Shown here in pieces: positions 46,301 through 61,300 of a stretch of 64,000 nt of DNA. Within the stretch, counting starts at the first letter, position 1, and each line of letters begins with the position of its first letter. The position numbers and the translations under genes are program-made. Origin of the DNA: Cymodocea nodosa (Eukaryota; Streptophyta; Magnoliopsida; Alismatales; Cymodoceaceae); the NCBI GenBank assembly GCA_036874045.1, contig JAZBRI010000004.1, positions 2,418,001 to 2,482,000 of the forward strand. The letters run 5' to 3'. Under the pieces are notes generated by a model. That model saw only the letters and a list, made by a program, of their open reading frames with translations, was not told where the DNA came from and searched no databases.

Positions 46301-49300
46301 CAATTGGAGTATATCAAAGAGCATTATGGAAAGGGGTCAGGTGGCAAGAAAGATTGTTTGGCTGGTTTACCTTTGATGGTTTGGAAGAAGATTACTTGAC
46401 TTAAAGGAGAGGGTGGTTTTGGCATTTGGAGGTTCTACTCAATGAATCTAGCTCTTCTTGGGAAATGGTTATGACACTTTTATGAAAAGAAATGGTCTTG
46501 TTTGTGGGTAGAGATTATTAGGAAGAAATGGGGTGGAGTAGAGAAAAGAGGGTGAAGGGTGGGTGGTTATCTTGTATATGCAGTAGATGGAGGGAAGTGT
46601 TAGATGTTGATGAAGTGGTGAAGAGCAAAAGTAAATTGGTGGAGATTGTTGGTGGGCCAAGAACCTTTTCATTGCATCCCACACTAATGTGAGTGTTGAA
46701 GAGAATTATGAGCACTGCAAGTAGGGATAGTGTGGGATGTTTGATTCTGTAGAAACCTAAGTGATTCAAAATCTTTTATCCTCACTAACTTGCTTTCATA
46801 CCTTCATTCTCACTGTTTTTGATTTCCATGCAGAACTCCTAGGTGTGGTAATAGAGCTAGGATGGTAGTTTCTTAGTCAAATCTTTACATGGAATGTTGA
46901 CCTTTGTAAGGATCAGATTTGTGGAGTTGAAATTCATTTAGAAGCATTGGATACCTACCAAAAGCTAAGTTTTTGCTTGTCAGGATGCAGATTCTGTGGA
47001 GGCCACCAGAAAGACCAATGACACTTATTTTTCAGTTTCTCCTCAATGAGCAGACTTTGGCATGCATTGTTGAGCCTAAATCAGTTGGATCAAAGGGATA
47101 TGGCTTGGTTCTAGGAGTGATGGGTAGGTTGGAGAGGATTGAAGAAGTTTAAAAGGAAAATTTGTTTGACTATTCCTCATGTAGTGTGGTGGAGATGTTG
47201 GCTTCAAAGGAACAAGAGGTTATTATGAGGTGTGGCTCACAATGAAGATTATTTCTAGTCTAAGGTTTCAAAGTGCATGGTGAACTAGACAAGATTGTGG
47301 AGGGTGTAGGGCATGATGGTGGATGTGGACATTTGAGCTTGGCTTGACACTCTTGTTGTACTGTGGTGGGGGGTTTGTGCTGTTTGGAAAATATGAAAAG
47401 GAAAGTTTAGAAAGTAAATACAGGTGTTTCTGTAGGATTGAAAGTAATTCAGAACTTTTCCAACTATAAATACTTTGACTTTCCCACCTTTCCCTTCTTC
47501 CAAAATTTTGGAATCCCCCAACCTTCCAAAACACTTGCATTTGTCCCTTGCCTATATTTGTTCCTCACTTTATGTGTGACACCCACGTTCGTCCCTCACC
47601 CCTTCACCAGTTCTTCCCATGCCCCTTGCACCCATCCTTCCCTCACCCTTTTGGCTATTCGCCCCTCACCCTTTGTTTGTTAGCCTATCTCCCCTTGTGC
47701 CTGTTTACTCCTTGCCTCTTTGCCCAACCTTGTTGTCCTTTCTGCTTGACTTGGCCTTCTCATCCAGCCTCTTCTCCTCTCCTCTTTTTAGTGATTGGAA
47801 GGGATGGGTAAATTTTTTTTTTGAATGGCAAAAAAGATTATTGAATGAAATTAAGCATATTGATATTTAACATTTATGATTTTCAATAAATAAAAAATTT
47901 AATATTGGTAGTTTATGCATTTGTATTTAATTTATGCATTTTATTAATATTAAGATTACTATTTTGCCAATATTTAACATTTATATTTGATATTAATATT
48001 AAATTTTATTAATATTCATATTTTGTATTTAATTTTAAAAATAAAATTTACTGTTCATTTTTGTTTTAAATTCATGAGTTTCCATGATTTGCACAAACAA
48101 TCTCTTTTTTCTTGACTTTCTGTACTTTCTGTTTTTTAACTTTCTTGACTTTTCTTTCTTCCCTTTTTTGACTTTTCATCATATACATAAAGGCCCTTTG
48201 AGGCAGTGGTGTGATTAGTTTTTTATTGTTTTGAATTTCTCTTTTTCTTTAGTTTTAGTCTTTCCTTGGAGTCTTTTACTTTTTAGTTTTTGTCTTTTAG
48301 TGGATTTCTCCTTTGAAGCCTTTAGGTTCATGTTTTGTTTTGCTTTCTACTTGCCTATGGCTTGTGTAGGCCCCCTTGCTTTTTACTAGTTCTGATATAT
48401 TTCTCCTTATTGCCACTCAAAAAATTCTTGCAGCCAATGGGTAAAACATATGATTTGATTGTCTATTGGTGTTCTTCACTCAGTTAAGTGCCACTCTCTT
48501 AATAAAAATTGTTGAGTATAACTGTTGAGTTGGCATGATCATTATCCTATTATATTTGTAAGATAATCAATATCATAAGCAGTCATTACTTATAAAAACA
48601 CTGAATGGGTCTCCATCAGATAGTACTGCCTCAGAGTATCAATATTTGGAAGTTGGATGTTATATTTTCAAGCTAAGGTTAGTTCATCAAGAGCATTTCC
48701 TAAAACAGATCGATTTGATTTTATCATATTCTAGAATAAGAAGTTGGATTGCTTGAGTTAAAGTGGTTTTTATAACATGTTGAGATTACTGAAGTTATAT
48801 TATTCTATCAGGAAACAGAGATTACAGCTTTTAATGAATTTGACAATGATGTATTTATCACAACAATAAAAAGTGTAATATGAGTGGACTACAAAGTCTA
48901 ATACATCATTGACTGGCATGCTTGGTTGTTTGCCGAATGAGAGTCTAATAGCAATGCACCTTGTGACTAATTGCTCTCCTTGATAACTGAATAGGTGGAG
49001 TTATCTGGGTGTTTGTAATCATCTAGATGTTTCTTGAAGTTATTGGCATGCGTGGTTCTTCACCCTTGCTTGTCTCTGGACCAGTTTATAGGGACAAACT
49101 CTTAGGAACTTCAACTTGTTAGCTTCCTCATTTTGAAAACAATTTTGGTAGAGCCAGTGCATTTTTATATCAGATGAAATGCACAATAATTATATTCACA
49201 GTTTAGATTTATGTGCAGGCATCACACTCATAAATATAAGATTGCTCTCTCTTTTTTGAATACTTTATTCATGCTTTCAGAAAAATCTTCCACCACCACT

Positions 49301-52300
49301 CTGCCCCTATCAGTATTCTACAAAATTATAATTATCATTTTCTTGTCATCACATGATTTTAAGCATTTAATGCACAAATATTGCATAATTCACAGGAAAT
49401 TCTCATTAAAAACAATATCATCTAAAAACAAATTTGTAATAGTGTATGACATTGTAAATTTTATGACAGAGCTTATGTGTTGTACTGTTGTTAACTTTCT
49501 TTGCAACAGACTAGATATTTATCTTAAAAAGATGTGTGTATGCTCTCAATGACTCTGTTTCTTTTCTTGAATGCAGCAAATGGCAAATCATCTTGCTGAG
49601 TTAGATCAATCACCATTGCCTTCAATGCTAGAGGCATTGCAGCATTGTCTTAATGCAGTTGTCAAGCCAGAACTGCTGAAGCATCATGATAGAGATGTTG
49701 TAGTTCTTGTGGCCACATGCATTTGTGAGATAATGCGGATAACTGCACCAGAAGCTCCTTATAGTGATGAAGTATTAAGGGTACAACTTCTCTTTTGTTG
49801 CTACTTGTATCACGTGGTGTTTTTATTTGTTTGTCATGTTCTATTCTTCTTAAAACATTTCTTTTTGCAGGATATTTTTGACCTTTTTGTGGGAACATTT
49901 AGTGGCTTGAATGATATCAGCAGTCCATCATTTAGAAGAAGGGTTTTTATCTTGGAAACTCTTGCAAGATACAAATTTTGTGTGATGATGTTGGATCTTG
50001 AATGCATTGATCTCATTATCAAAATGTTCAAGATGTTTTTTTCTGTAATCAGGTAGCATATTTAACCTTATGTAAAGCATGTATAATCAGCTTTCTGATG
50101 GGACTAAAACTTGAAAGACACCTATTTTTCTACAGATGTTTCTTCAACTGTCCAAAAAAATTTGAAACACATGAGTAAAAAGAATCACTTCTGGAGTTTT
50201 CTTTCTTGGTTTTGACATTCTTTGTAACCTTTTGCTTGTTTTCTACTTCATTGTATGTCACATGAATTTTTTCATTGCTTGTTTGCATTAAGAGTAGATC
50301 TTGAGATATCATTCCATGACAAATTCAGGGATTTGCATTTGATTTTGAGGCTCTCTTCAGGCTTATAATCCTAATAGTACAGTTATATGAATCTTGACCT
50401 ATGCCATATATGTGGGACCACTATGGAAACTCAATACGATTCATTTGTTGTTTTGCAAGATCACTCATCTTACATAGAGACATCCATTTTGGTTTAAAAG
50501 TTACTAGGGCACAAATCTGTGTTGCAAATTTGCTATTGCATTTAACCACTGCTAGTAAATAATCATTACTATCTTTAGAGGTGAGGACACTTAAATTTGT
50601 GCCGCATTAGGGTTTTAAAGATTAACGCTTGTTAACTTTGCTATATGACATTATGAATATCGTTGGCATTACAAAGTATTTTTTTCACTCTACCTCTTTC
50701 ATGACATAACTTGAAAGTCTTGAAATGTTCTGAATTAACTTTTTATGTGCAGTGACGATCAACCAGAAATTGTTGTTACATCAATGCAGTCAATCATGAT
50801 CCTGATTTTAGATGAAAGTGAAGATGTTCCTGAAAACCTTTTGTTCACTATTTTATCTACTTTGGGACGGAAAAGAAATGTAAGTGCATGCTTGTTATTG
50901 TCCATTGCAATATTATATTTCATTGGAGCCATTTTTTCTTCCCCATGATCTACAACATGTTTGTGAATTGATTCTGTTGGTAATTTGGTGCAGGATGTTT
51001 CTCTGGCTGCAAGGAGGCTTGGTATGAATGTTATAGAAAATTGTGCTGGAAAGCTTGAAACATCTGTAAAACAGTTTCTTTCGTCATCAATATCTGGTGA
51101 TACTATTGCTTCAAGTAATCTCCTTGATTACCATGAAGTTATCTTTGACATATATCAGTGTGCTCCACAGATTCTCTTTAGTGTCATTCCATATATCACC
51201 GGTGAATTACTGGTAAGTGTTTTGCATTACTTTGCCCTTTGTATCTACCATCTGGATATTCCATGTACTAATAATATAAGAAGACACATCTGCAGAAAAT
51301 GTTTTTTTGGTTGTTGGCCATTTTCAAAAACAAAATTCTTCTTATTTGGTTACTCTGAGTAGTTCTTATTTTATTAAATTGAAAATCTGCAGACTGATCA
51401 ATTAGATGTCCGACTAAAAGCGGTCAAGTTACTAGGGGACATGTTTGCTTTACCTGGGATTTCCATTTCTGAATCTTTTCAGCCACTCTTCTCTGAATTT
51501 ATCAAAAGGCTTACTGATAGAGTTGCTGAAGTTCGAATATCAGTTATAGAGCATTTAAAGAAATGCCTAATATCAAATCCCTCAAGATCTGAAGCTCCTG
51601 AAATAATCTGTACGTAATATTTTCAAACTGCAGACTTTGGGTTGTTTTTGTCTTTTACTCAGGCAATATTCTGTAATTCTAATCTGTCTGATTTTATTTG
51701 ATTTTTTATAGCTGCTCTAAGTGATCGTTTGTTAGATTATGATGAAAATGTAAGGAGAGAAGTTGTTGCAGCAATATTTCATGTGGCTTATCATTCACTA
51801 GTTTATATTCCCTCTGCAACAATGCATTTGGTTGCTGAACGTCTACGTGACAAATCTGTATGGCTGTTTTATTGCATATTGTTTTTTCTGAGATATAGTT
51901 CATATTTAAGAGGTTTTATGCTAAAATTTCAGGTTTCTGTGAAAAGGTATACGCTGGAAAGGCTTGCAGAGCTGTACAAACTTTATTGTAAAAACAATTC
52001 TGATGGTTCAATTATTACTGACAATTTTGAGTGGATACCAGGGAAGATTTTGAGATGCATATATGACAAAGATTTCAGGTTAGAAATCAGATACAAAAAC
52101 TGGATGGTTTGATTTAGATGCCTGCCTCATATTTACTCTTTTGTAATCTTACCTTAATTGTATTTGTATTCATCTGTTTCTATTATTTAATCATTCACAT
52201 AAAGGGCACGTGCATAATAGGATAGTCTATATAAACGTTTAATTTGATGATCATGGCGATTACACCACATCCTATGTTATGTAATTTGTATGAGGTGGTG

Positions 52301-55300
52301 CTCAATGCGCCTGTGGAATTTATTTGCCTGTCACGACTCCTAACTGACAATATGAGCTCTAGGCCTGCAAGTACCATGGATTTAAAACCCAAACCAATCC
52401 CCACTTTAGGACAATTGGTTTGACCATAGATTAATCAATGAACTTATTTAGATTGCTGTTCAACCACATGAAAACCAATGGATCAAAGTTGGTAGATTGC
52501 TGGTGGTTTTTAAAACAATGGTAAGTATTAAATTTTATTGAAATGTGAACGTTCAATTCAAAATCCATTTGACAATTCAAGATTGCAAATCCTATATTTA
52601 TTTTTCTTAATGTGGGACTATTCTAAATTTCCAACACACTTCACTTATGGTCTATTTTAGGTTCTATAAGTTTCTTTTTTGATAGGGTGGATGTGTGGAG
52701 ACTTAAATCCTCTTAGACCTTAATTTTGATATTATGTTGAAATGTAAATATCTAACTCAATACCAAGTAGGAATGATTGAAGAGATTCTTTTATATTTAA
52801 AGCAAGTTCTGTTCTCACTTTTTCTAATGTGACATTGTAGATATGCGTCTTTTGGTTATTTGTCAATCAAGGGAAGACAAGCTTTGGAATTGTAGTTCAA
52901 CTGTTGCTTGCCACATTTTATATGCATCACAGGCAATGTGTTATTGTCACTCAAAGATTTCATTGAGCTTTGAGAACCATAGAAGATTTGTTGAGTGTGG
53001 ATTATTCCTTCAACCTAGCTCATGTCCTAGTTGAAGTTCTCATGATCGATGCTTCTTCCTTTTTTCCTCAATTTGGGACAAAACAAAAAGCAATTACAAA
53101 TCGTTCATGTAGTATCAATCCTAAATGGATGTCTTTGAATGTAAAATCCTAGAGGTCTATTCTCTTTGCTAATGGTTAACGCAGAAGAAACAAATGAGGA
53201 GGGAATGTGATATGAAAAAAAGTTGGAAGTCGAAAGTTGAAGCACTAGAGACAGTTTGCATGAACATGTTACTTTGCCCTTTTCCCTTGCTTAGTCCTTT
53301 TCATCCTACAGATTATGACATTCCAAAGTGGATGTTAGATTAACTCCTAACAAAGAGTCAAGGATGGGGTATTTATAGGGAAAGAGGTATTGGCCACACA
53401 AAGACAAGTGTTAGTAAAAGAAATTGGAAGATGAGAATCAGTAGTTCAGAATTGTCGATAGCAGGATTCTGCTGTCCAATTTGGTCAACTTTGTTACACT
53501 TACACTAAACTCAACATGAAAGTGAATCAAAACTTAATCTGGACGGAAAGTCACTACCATCTTAAGAGCAAGTGGGACAATAGGTCAAAGAAATACCACC
53601 GTTGAAGATATTTGAATTTTCAACTGAGTACAACTGGATCGTAAATTTCTGCCATCTGCTTTTTTCTCAGTAAAGTCTGGATGGCAAATTTCTGTTGTCC
53701 AATTTTTAAATGTATCAGATTTCAGGAAATAACTGTCACAACACAAATGGAGAGGGAGTTTACGATTAGGATATTTATAGAGACTGTTCCAACAAGTTAA
53801 AATTTATTTGCAAGTTAGAAATTAAAAACCCTGAACGGGTAATATGAGTTGTAAGCATTAACATGGAACTCTTCCTTAGCCATATTGATCCAATTGTGCT
53901 CTCATATATATTATTTTCCATGGAATATTTGTAAACTTTTTGTCAAGTATAATTTCATTTGGAAAGTCCAAAAATCACGTACTTATTTTTAACTTAATTA
54001 TCTGTGCAGACCTCATGTTTGTGTAATAAGCAAGTTTGTATATGTGCTAATCTTGATGACAAACATTGATGATTATGCCACATACTAGATTGGTTTCATT
54101 CTTGCAAGGTCTGGTGCTCAATAAGCCAGTGAATTTGTCTCTTTTACTCCAAACCAATGAGATGTACTGTAACTACCAAGTTGGAGTTTTCAGCTTATAA
54201 ATCCCATGACTATACAAGCCACCGTAATATGATAATATCCTCCTTTTGAACGTGCTATCTAGGATATAGGGGATTTCTATGAATTCTGGAACGACCTGGT
54301 GGTGCCACCAATTTTTTAAGTGTTTTATTTTTAAAGATAAAATCTATTTACATAAAGAGTTAATCTATTGTATAATCTGCTATATATAAAAATTTCAATT
54401 TAATTTAAGATATATTTGTTGTTATTTTTTCATTTAAAATTTAACGGTTGATTTTAACAAAATTGAAGAATTTTACGACCATTAGATTAAGGACCATACT
54501 TATTTAATTTAAGAAAAGATTTAATCATGTATTTATAATAATCTAATAATAAGATTTATACAGTTAGTTTCTCTTATATCTTTGGAGAGAAATGAATGTG
54601 ACACTTGGAACTTTATCTAATGGCACTACTATGAAATTTGCTCCCCCAGTTCATCCCTCAAAAAATTCTGGATTTGAGATCCTCACATTTGGGTAGCTTT
54701 CTGATTCTCATATGGCGTTAAATCCTACACTTTCAAATGTTTAGCCACTTCATTTTGAGCTTAAAATTTATCAATCTGTCATGGCTTAAGATTCTTAGCC
54801 CATTCAGTCCAGCTTGCTGTACTTGGTAAAAATCATGCTGAGAAGCTCAAACATAAGTATTATGATCAAATTATTAAATAAATGATTAATGCAGCCCAAT
54901 CTATTGCACATTTTATGACACAGGTATGGGTATAACAAAATACTTGCAGAAAAAAACTCAAACAGAAGTATTATGGCCATGCTTTGTTAAATTGATGATT
55001 AAGGCAGTGCAATCTACATATTGTAGGACACAAATGTGTGGAGTATTACAAGATACTTGTATAGGCCCGTTTGACCTGCAAACCATGCATAGAAGAGGTT
55101 TTTATGGGTTTTCCTTAGTCCATGCACAGATTGTTTCATTACTTGAGAATTATCCTAGTCTTCTAATGTGAATGCCATGGTAGTTTAGTTTCATTGCATG
55201 AGAGTTATTCTAGTCTTCTAGTGCAAATGCCATGGTAGTTTTGAACCCATGATTTTTGTACTTTATAAAAAGCATTAAAATTGATTGCTAATATATAATA

Positions 55301-58300
55301 ATAAAGAGGGGTCATACAGCAATACAATAAGTTGAAAGGAAAATTGAAGAACGTGTCATATCTGATGTGGAGATTTATGATTCATAAAATGTGGACAGGC
55401 ACATGTCAAGTTAGGGGTCCACATGCATTCTTTTGTGTTATTACCTACAAATGATTCTGCATGTTTAAGTATAATCTACAAGTTTTTGTACTTGGGTAAA
55501 TTTGAATTTCATGTAGATGACACAAACTGTTTCATACAGATCAGAGACAATTGAGGATATCCTCTGCCGCTTTTTGTTCCCTCCTGAGTTCACCATGAAG
55601 GATAAATTAAAACACTGGATAGAAATCTTTTCAGGTCTTGAGAGGGTCGAAGTGAAGGCACTGGAGCAAGTACTTCTGCAGAAGCAAAGGTCCATATGGA
55701 TGAGATGTTTCTTGTCTAGTTCCTTTCTTTTTTCTTAAAGTAGGTAGTTCTAACTTTAATTTTATCTTTGATTACAGATTACAACAAGAGCTACAGAAGT
55801 ATCTCTCTCTTAGACAGATGTATCAGGTTAGTAATACATATTTGATTCCTATTTCAAATGTTCAAAATATCCCTCAAATCTAATTCTATTTAAACTGCAG
55901 GATGAGGATAACCCAGAAGTACAGAAAAAAATTTCAAGCTGCTTCTGGACAATGTCTCGCTTGTTTAATGACCCTTCCAAAGCAGAGGAGGGTTTCCAGA
56001 TTCTCAATCAATTAAAAGATGTTAAAATCTGGAGGATTTTGATTTGCTTACTTGATCCGTCTGCTAGTTTCTCTCAGTCTTCAACATCTCGGGTACCACA
56101 TCTTAAGTAATATTATTTTAGGAATAGAGCAATCAACAGATTTGCGTTGGTCTTCATGGGAAGATTGAGTATCAACTTTTCATTTGCAGGATGAATTGCT
56201 AAAGATTCTTGGAGAAAAACACCCACTTTATGAGTTCATGGGCATACTCACCATGAGATGTTCTTATTTACTCTTCAACAAGGAATTTGTTAAAGAGATA
56301 CTACTGGAGGCCGCAGGACAGCCTTCTGATGGAAATGCAAAGCTTTTACCGAGCATGAACCTTCTTGCGGTAAAATTTCGGTCCAATTCTTTTTGTTCTT
56401 CCAGAGTTTCCAATTTCAATGTTTCTGTGCCCATCTAATTTCATGATTAATTTTTATCCTCTAGATTCAGTTCATGATAGAATATGATCCCATAAAGAAA
56501 ATGCTGGCATCAAACGGCATTTTTCTGTTTGCCTCCTGTAGTCATTTGGCATATTCTACCTGTATTCATGGAGATTTCATGTGATGCTTTCTGGCCGAAT
56601 TTCCTTGATGTTGTGAGATTTTGTTTTTCACTATTTTTACATGAACCATTTAGGAGGAAGGATGTGCTTTAAATCATAAATCAATTAGAAATAAAATATT
56701 TTTGTGCCGAGTTAGTCCTTTTGATCTATTATTGATGAATGAAATAAAATATTTACTAATTTTACAGCATATAAATCATGTTAGCTATATGTTTATGTTA
56801 ATGTTCAAAAATCAATTAGTTTAATTTCATGGAATAACTGATTACATGCGATGTGTATGTTCTCTCATTTCTGTGTTTGCTTATTTGATTCAGCATCAGG
56901 CACATCACAAAAATATCTATTATTTACACGTAATGTTTGGTTTGAGCTATCTTTCTTTTATATATGTTGTATTTACATGAATAGATATGGATTTTCTAAA
57001 TAATGCTCTGAACTTTAGCTAACATTGTGCTTCCATGTGAAGATACAGAATAATGCATTTGCTATAAATCAGTGAGAGTTAAGAAGTATGCTGTAGGCAG
57101 ACATGAGGTAGTTTGGAAATTAAGAATGTTTTGGGTACGTGAAATTAGGAAGGAGAAATGAAAGATTTGATTACTGATGAGAGGTGATTACATGTTTATA
57201 GGTTCATTAGACAACTGGATATCCAATAACCTATTAACTCACACACAGTAATATAATGTAAGCACATTAAGTTTAATGGGGGATTTTTACTTAATTGAAA
57301 CTACTTGGGATCAACGTACAAGAAAATCATAATGAAATCGAAATAATGTAGGTTTTGAAAAAAATAGTGATTGGAAATGTAAGTTTTTAGTCATATCACA
57401 ACACATTTAGTTATAAAAATTCGAATTTATGAATTCATTGTGTGTCCATATTTACTAAATTTTATATTTTTTTTCTTTAATCAAGGTTCTTGCCTGCTTT
57501 TCGCCCATGCTTCTCTCTGGATTTGAGGAAGATTTAGTGTGTCTTCTAAAAGAGGATAACAATATGATTAAGGAAGGTGTAGCCCATGTGCTTGCTAAGG
57601 CTGGAGGAACTATTCGAGAGCAGCTGGCAATGACTTCAAAGTGCAATCATCTTCTTTGCAGTTAGATATATGTATATTTCAAATTCTAGTGGATTATCAA
57701 TAATTTTTAATTATCTGTTTCAGTTCAGTAGATCTCCAACTGGAAAAATTATGTTTAGAGGGAAGCAGGAAGCAAGCAAAATATTCTGTACAGGCTCTTG
57801 CAGCAATAACCAAAGATGATGGTCTTAAAGCACTCTCTGTTCTATACAAGGTTCTTTTCTGTTGTGGCTTTCACTTTTTTCATGTTGCTGCCTTTTTTGT
57901 GATCGTATATTTTACTTTGTTACTGCAGAGGCTTGTGGATATGTTGGAGAAAAAAACTCATTTACCAGCTATATTGCAATCACTAGGATGTATTGCCCAA
58001 AATGCAATGCCTGTTTTTGAAACAAAGGAGGGTGAAATAGTTGACTTCATCACAAAACACATTCTTCAGTGCAGTAATGTATGCCTTCTCCTTCTCTGTT
58101 CAGTATTTTCTTCTTTGTATTTTAGTAAGCATGTAATCTTTTCTTCTTTTTTGTCCTGTAGAAGGATGAACATGCTCAGAATTTTGACTGGAATGCCAGG
58201 AGTGAACTTTGTCTGTTGAAGGTTAGCAGTGAAGTGGCACTAATCGTATAGTGTTTTAGTAAATAATTGCTTGTGAGATTGCAAATTATACCTGCATTGG

Positions 58301-61300
58301 CTGCTATGATTAGACTTGTGCTCATACGATGATGCTACATGCTGAACTGAACTCATACTGATCTTTGTAGACATTTGGCATCAAAACTTTGGTAAAGAGC
58401 TACATGCCTCTTAAAGATGCACATCTACGTGTGGGGATAGAAAAGCTGTTGGAAAGCCTTAAGAATATACTTCTCTTTGGGGAGATTTCACAAAGCATTG
58501 TGTCAAGGTACTACACAAGCTGGTAGTATAAGATGTGATACCATACAGTTTCACCTGGATCATCTTCGTTCTGATTGTGGTTATCCCACCATTCATTTAT
58601 TATTGAGAAAACAAGGCTTTTTGTAATGTTTTTGCTTCTTGCTTTTCAGTGCTGTGGATAAGGCTCATCTCAGACTTGCTGCAGCAAAAGCTGTTTTGCG
58701 TTTGTCGAAGCAGTGGGATCATAAAATACCCCTCAGTATTTTTTATTTGACCTTGAGAACTTCACAGGTTTGAATGTCTTGTTCATTGTATCAAATACGC
58801 AGAAATTGCTTGACATTGTTCTGACATACTCTTCTATTAGAATAAGTTTGTACTTTCTTTTAGGTATTGTTTGAGGTGGGTAAAAACGAAAAGAAAAAAA
58901 TGAGTGTTTTAGTTTTTTGGAACTCTACTAGAAACATAAAAGCACAGTGGGCAGTGGTGATTTATTGTACATAATGAGCTTTGTAATCAAAATGTTATCT
59001 AACGGTTTGTCATATAGTATCCAATATCCATTACGTGATTCCTTTTGTGGATTAATGTAGAAGCTATAATGATCTCTTATGAGTGTAGGATGTGTATCAC
59101 GAAGCTAGAAAAATATTCACAAGCAAGGTACATCGGTATATCAAGGAACGGTTTCTGGATGCTAAATATGCCTGTGCTTTTCTCTATAATATAACAGAAT
59201 CTCATCCTCTTGAGATCAAAGAGGTTGGAATATATATATATCAATCTTTTTTCTTTTGATTGATGAGATATCAAGATCATTCATTTTTACTCATATTAAC
59301 AATTAATGAATGTGTTTATTGTCCAGGATATACACAGCTTGGTTGAAGTTCTTCAAATACATCATCAGTTGAAAGCCCGGCAACTTTCTATACAGTGTGA
59401 CATGAATCCAATGATGGCATATCCAGAATATATTCTCACATACTTGGTCCACGCTCTTGCACATCATCCTAGTTTTCCAAATGTTGAAGATCCTGAAAAT
59501 TTTCAAGCATTTGAACCCATCTATTGGTATGTGGCTTATTTTGAAGTAGGATTTACTGTCATCTTCATCTTTTTCTCCAATAGGTCTTTTGATTGACTTA
59601 TAGCATGTCCTTATCTTGTATTCTTTGAAGTTCTATAGTTCTATTGCATTGAGCAAGTTACATCTCATGGCTCACGACTTAGAGTTCCTAAAGTTATAGT
59701 AGACAGGTGTTTTTAGAGGTTTCTTTTAGAAACCTATTATATGTAGACATGTGTTTCTGCATTTCAGAATTTTTGTTCCTAAATGCTTATGTTTTTCATT
59801 ATTTAGTGAAAGTAAATAAATCATACCAATGGGTTTGTATTTGCAGGTGGTTACATTTATTTCTTTCCACATTGTTATTCTATACGATTGTTCCTGCTTT
59901 TTGGAATTTTAGTGATTAACAAATTATGCTTATGTTTTTCATTATTTGGTGAAAGTTATCTTTTTCATCAGAACCTCTTTACTTCATCATACTGATGGGC
60001 TTGTTGTTTGCAGGCGTTTACATTTGTTTCTTTCCACATTGTTATATGGAAATGAGGTTTCTCAACAAGCCAACGCAGGAACAAGAGAGAGTTTTTCCAC
60101 AGTCGTCTCTATTTTCCACAGCATTAAATATTCAGAAGATATTGTTGATGAAGCAAAAACAAAGGTATTGCCTTTTCATTTTGTTGTTTAGCATACTTAG
60201 TGTTGCTGAGGCACTTGAAGTTCTATGTTAATTGTTTCTGTTGCTCATTTGTGGGTTTTCTTGATTCTTCAACACCATTGTGGGATATCCAGAATTCACG
60301 GGTACTCTGTGATCTCGGTATGTTGATTGCTAATAATCTTGTTAAGGGGCAGGAAAGCTTAAAACAGCCGATAACATCAGTTCCATTGCCTCCTTTACTT
60401 TATAAAGCTCTTGAGATGAATGGCAGTGATGACTCATTGGTAAGTTCTCTCAGTTTCCCAAGGTACTTATCTGTAACAGCGGGAAAGCATCTGCATATTG
60501 TTACCAATGAGACTATAACAAGCATTCAGGCATTGAACAGGCATTTGTAGTAGAAATGCCAAAGTGTTTTCTGTTCTTGGATTTCCCTTTTTCTTGTTTA
60601 TATGTATCATTCACCTTATGGAAGTATGTTTGACGCTCTTGCATTACAAGTAAGATTTTGAGTAGCTAGTGAGGCCTTGTTTTCATTCTGGCTAAATAAA
60701 GCCTCTCCTCAAAATGAATTATGGAAATATATAAAAGTAGAAGTATTCTTCATGTCTTTACCGGAGTTGTCTCAGGTTAGGTAATTATGAATTCATTCTG
60801 GGCATAATATAATCCTTTGTGCTAATGCAATACTGCTCAAAAAAGCTTTGCCTCACATTATATGATAAATTCCAGATGTTGTATAAGAGAGTGCCAGTCC
60901 CACATCAACTCTTTCTCTTTCGTAAATATATGGAATAATCTATTTTAGAGGAGATTAGTGTTCTGTAGAAAACGTTATCAGTTTATCTATCTACCCAATC
61001 ATATGCCTTTTTATGGATAGGGAGAACCACAATCATGTAAATCCACAGGGGATCGCCTGATCAATTGACATCTGTACTGATGTTTGTTTCATGATTATCT
61101 TAGGACTGTCTCATCTTTAACTTGTTATTTGAGGGGCAGAGTGGTTATTGGTTCTTGCAATCACTGAACATTGGTAATCAACTCAGAATCAGCAAATTAG
61201 GAGTTAGTGATGCATTGTTTTTACGGTTGACATTATCTGATTTAGGCCTATCCTCTAGCGAAAGGTTTACAAGAATTGTATTTTTGATTTGGGCATATCT

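Larger units (their letters stand above)
52079..55539. other. PDS5 intron 8 (3.46 kb)
   Basis: Intronic DNA with no intact gene. It carries a 111-bp tandem duplication (54850-55071) and a roughly 57-bp one (55137-55250). An earlier AG at 55516 would put an immediate in-frame stop after the junction; the AG at 55539 keeps the frame and gives the conserved FRSETIED-type junction. Confidence 0.6.

Noticed and set aside
55517-55539. PDS5 exon 9 starting at 55517
   Set aside because: The AG at 55516 would give an in-frame TGA at once. The AG at 55539 keeps the phase and the conserved protein sequence.
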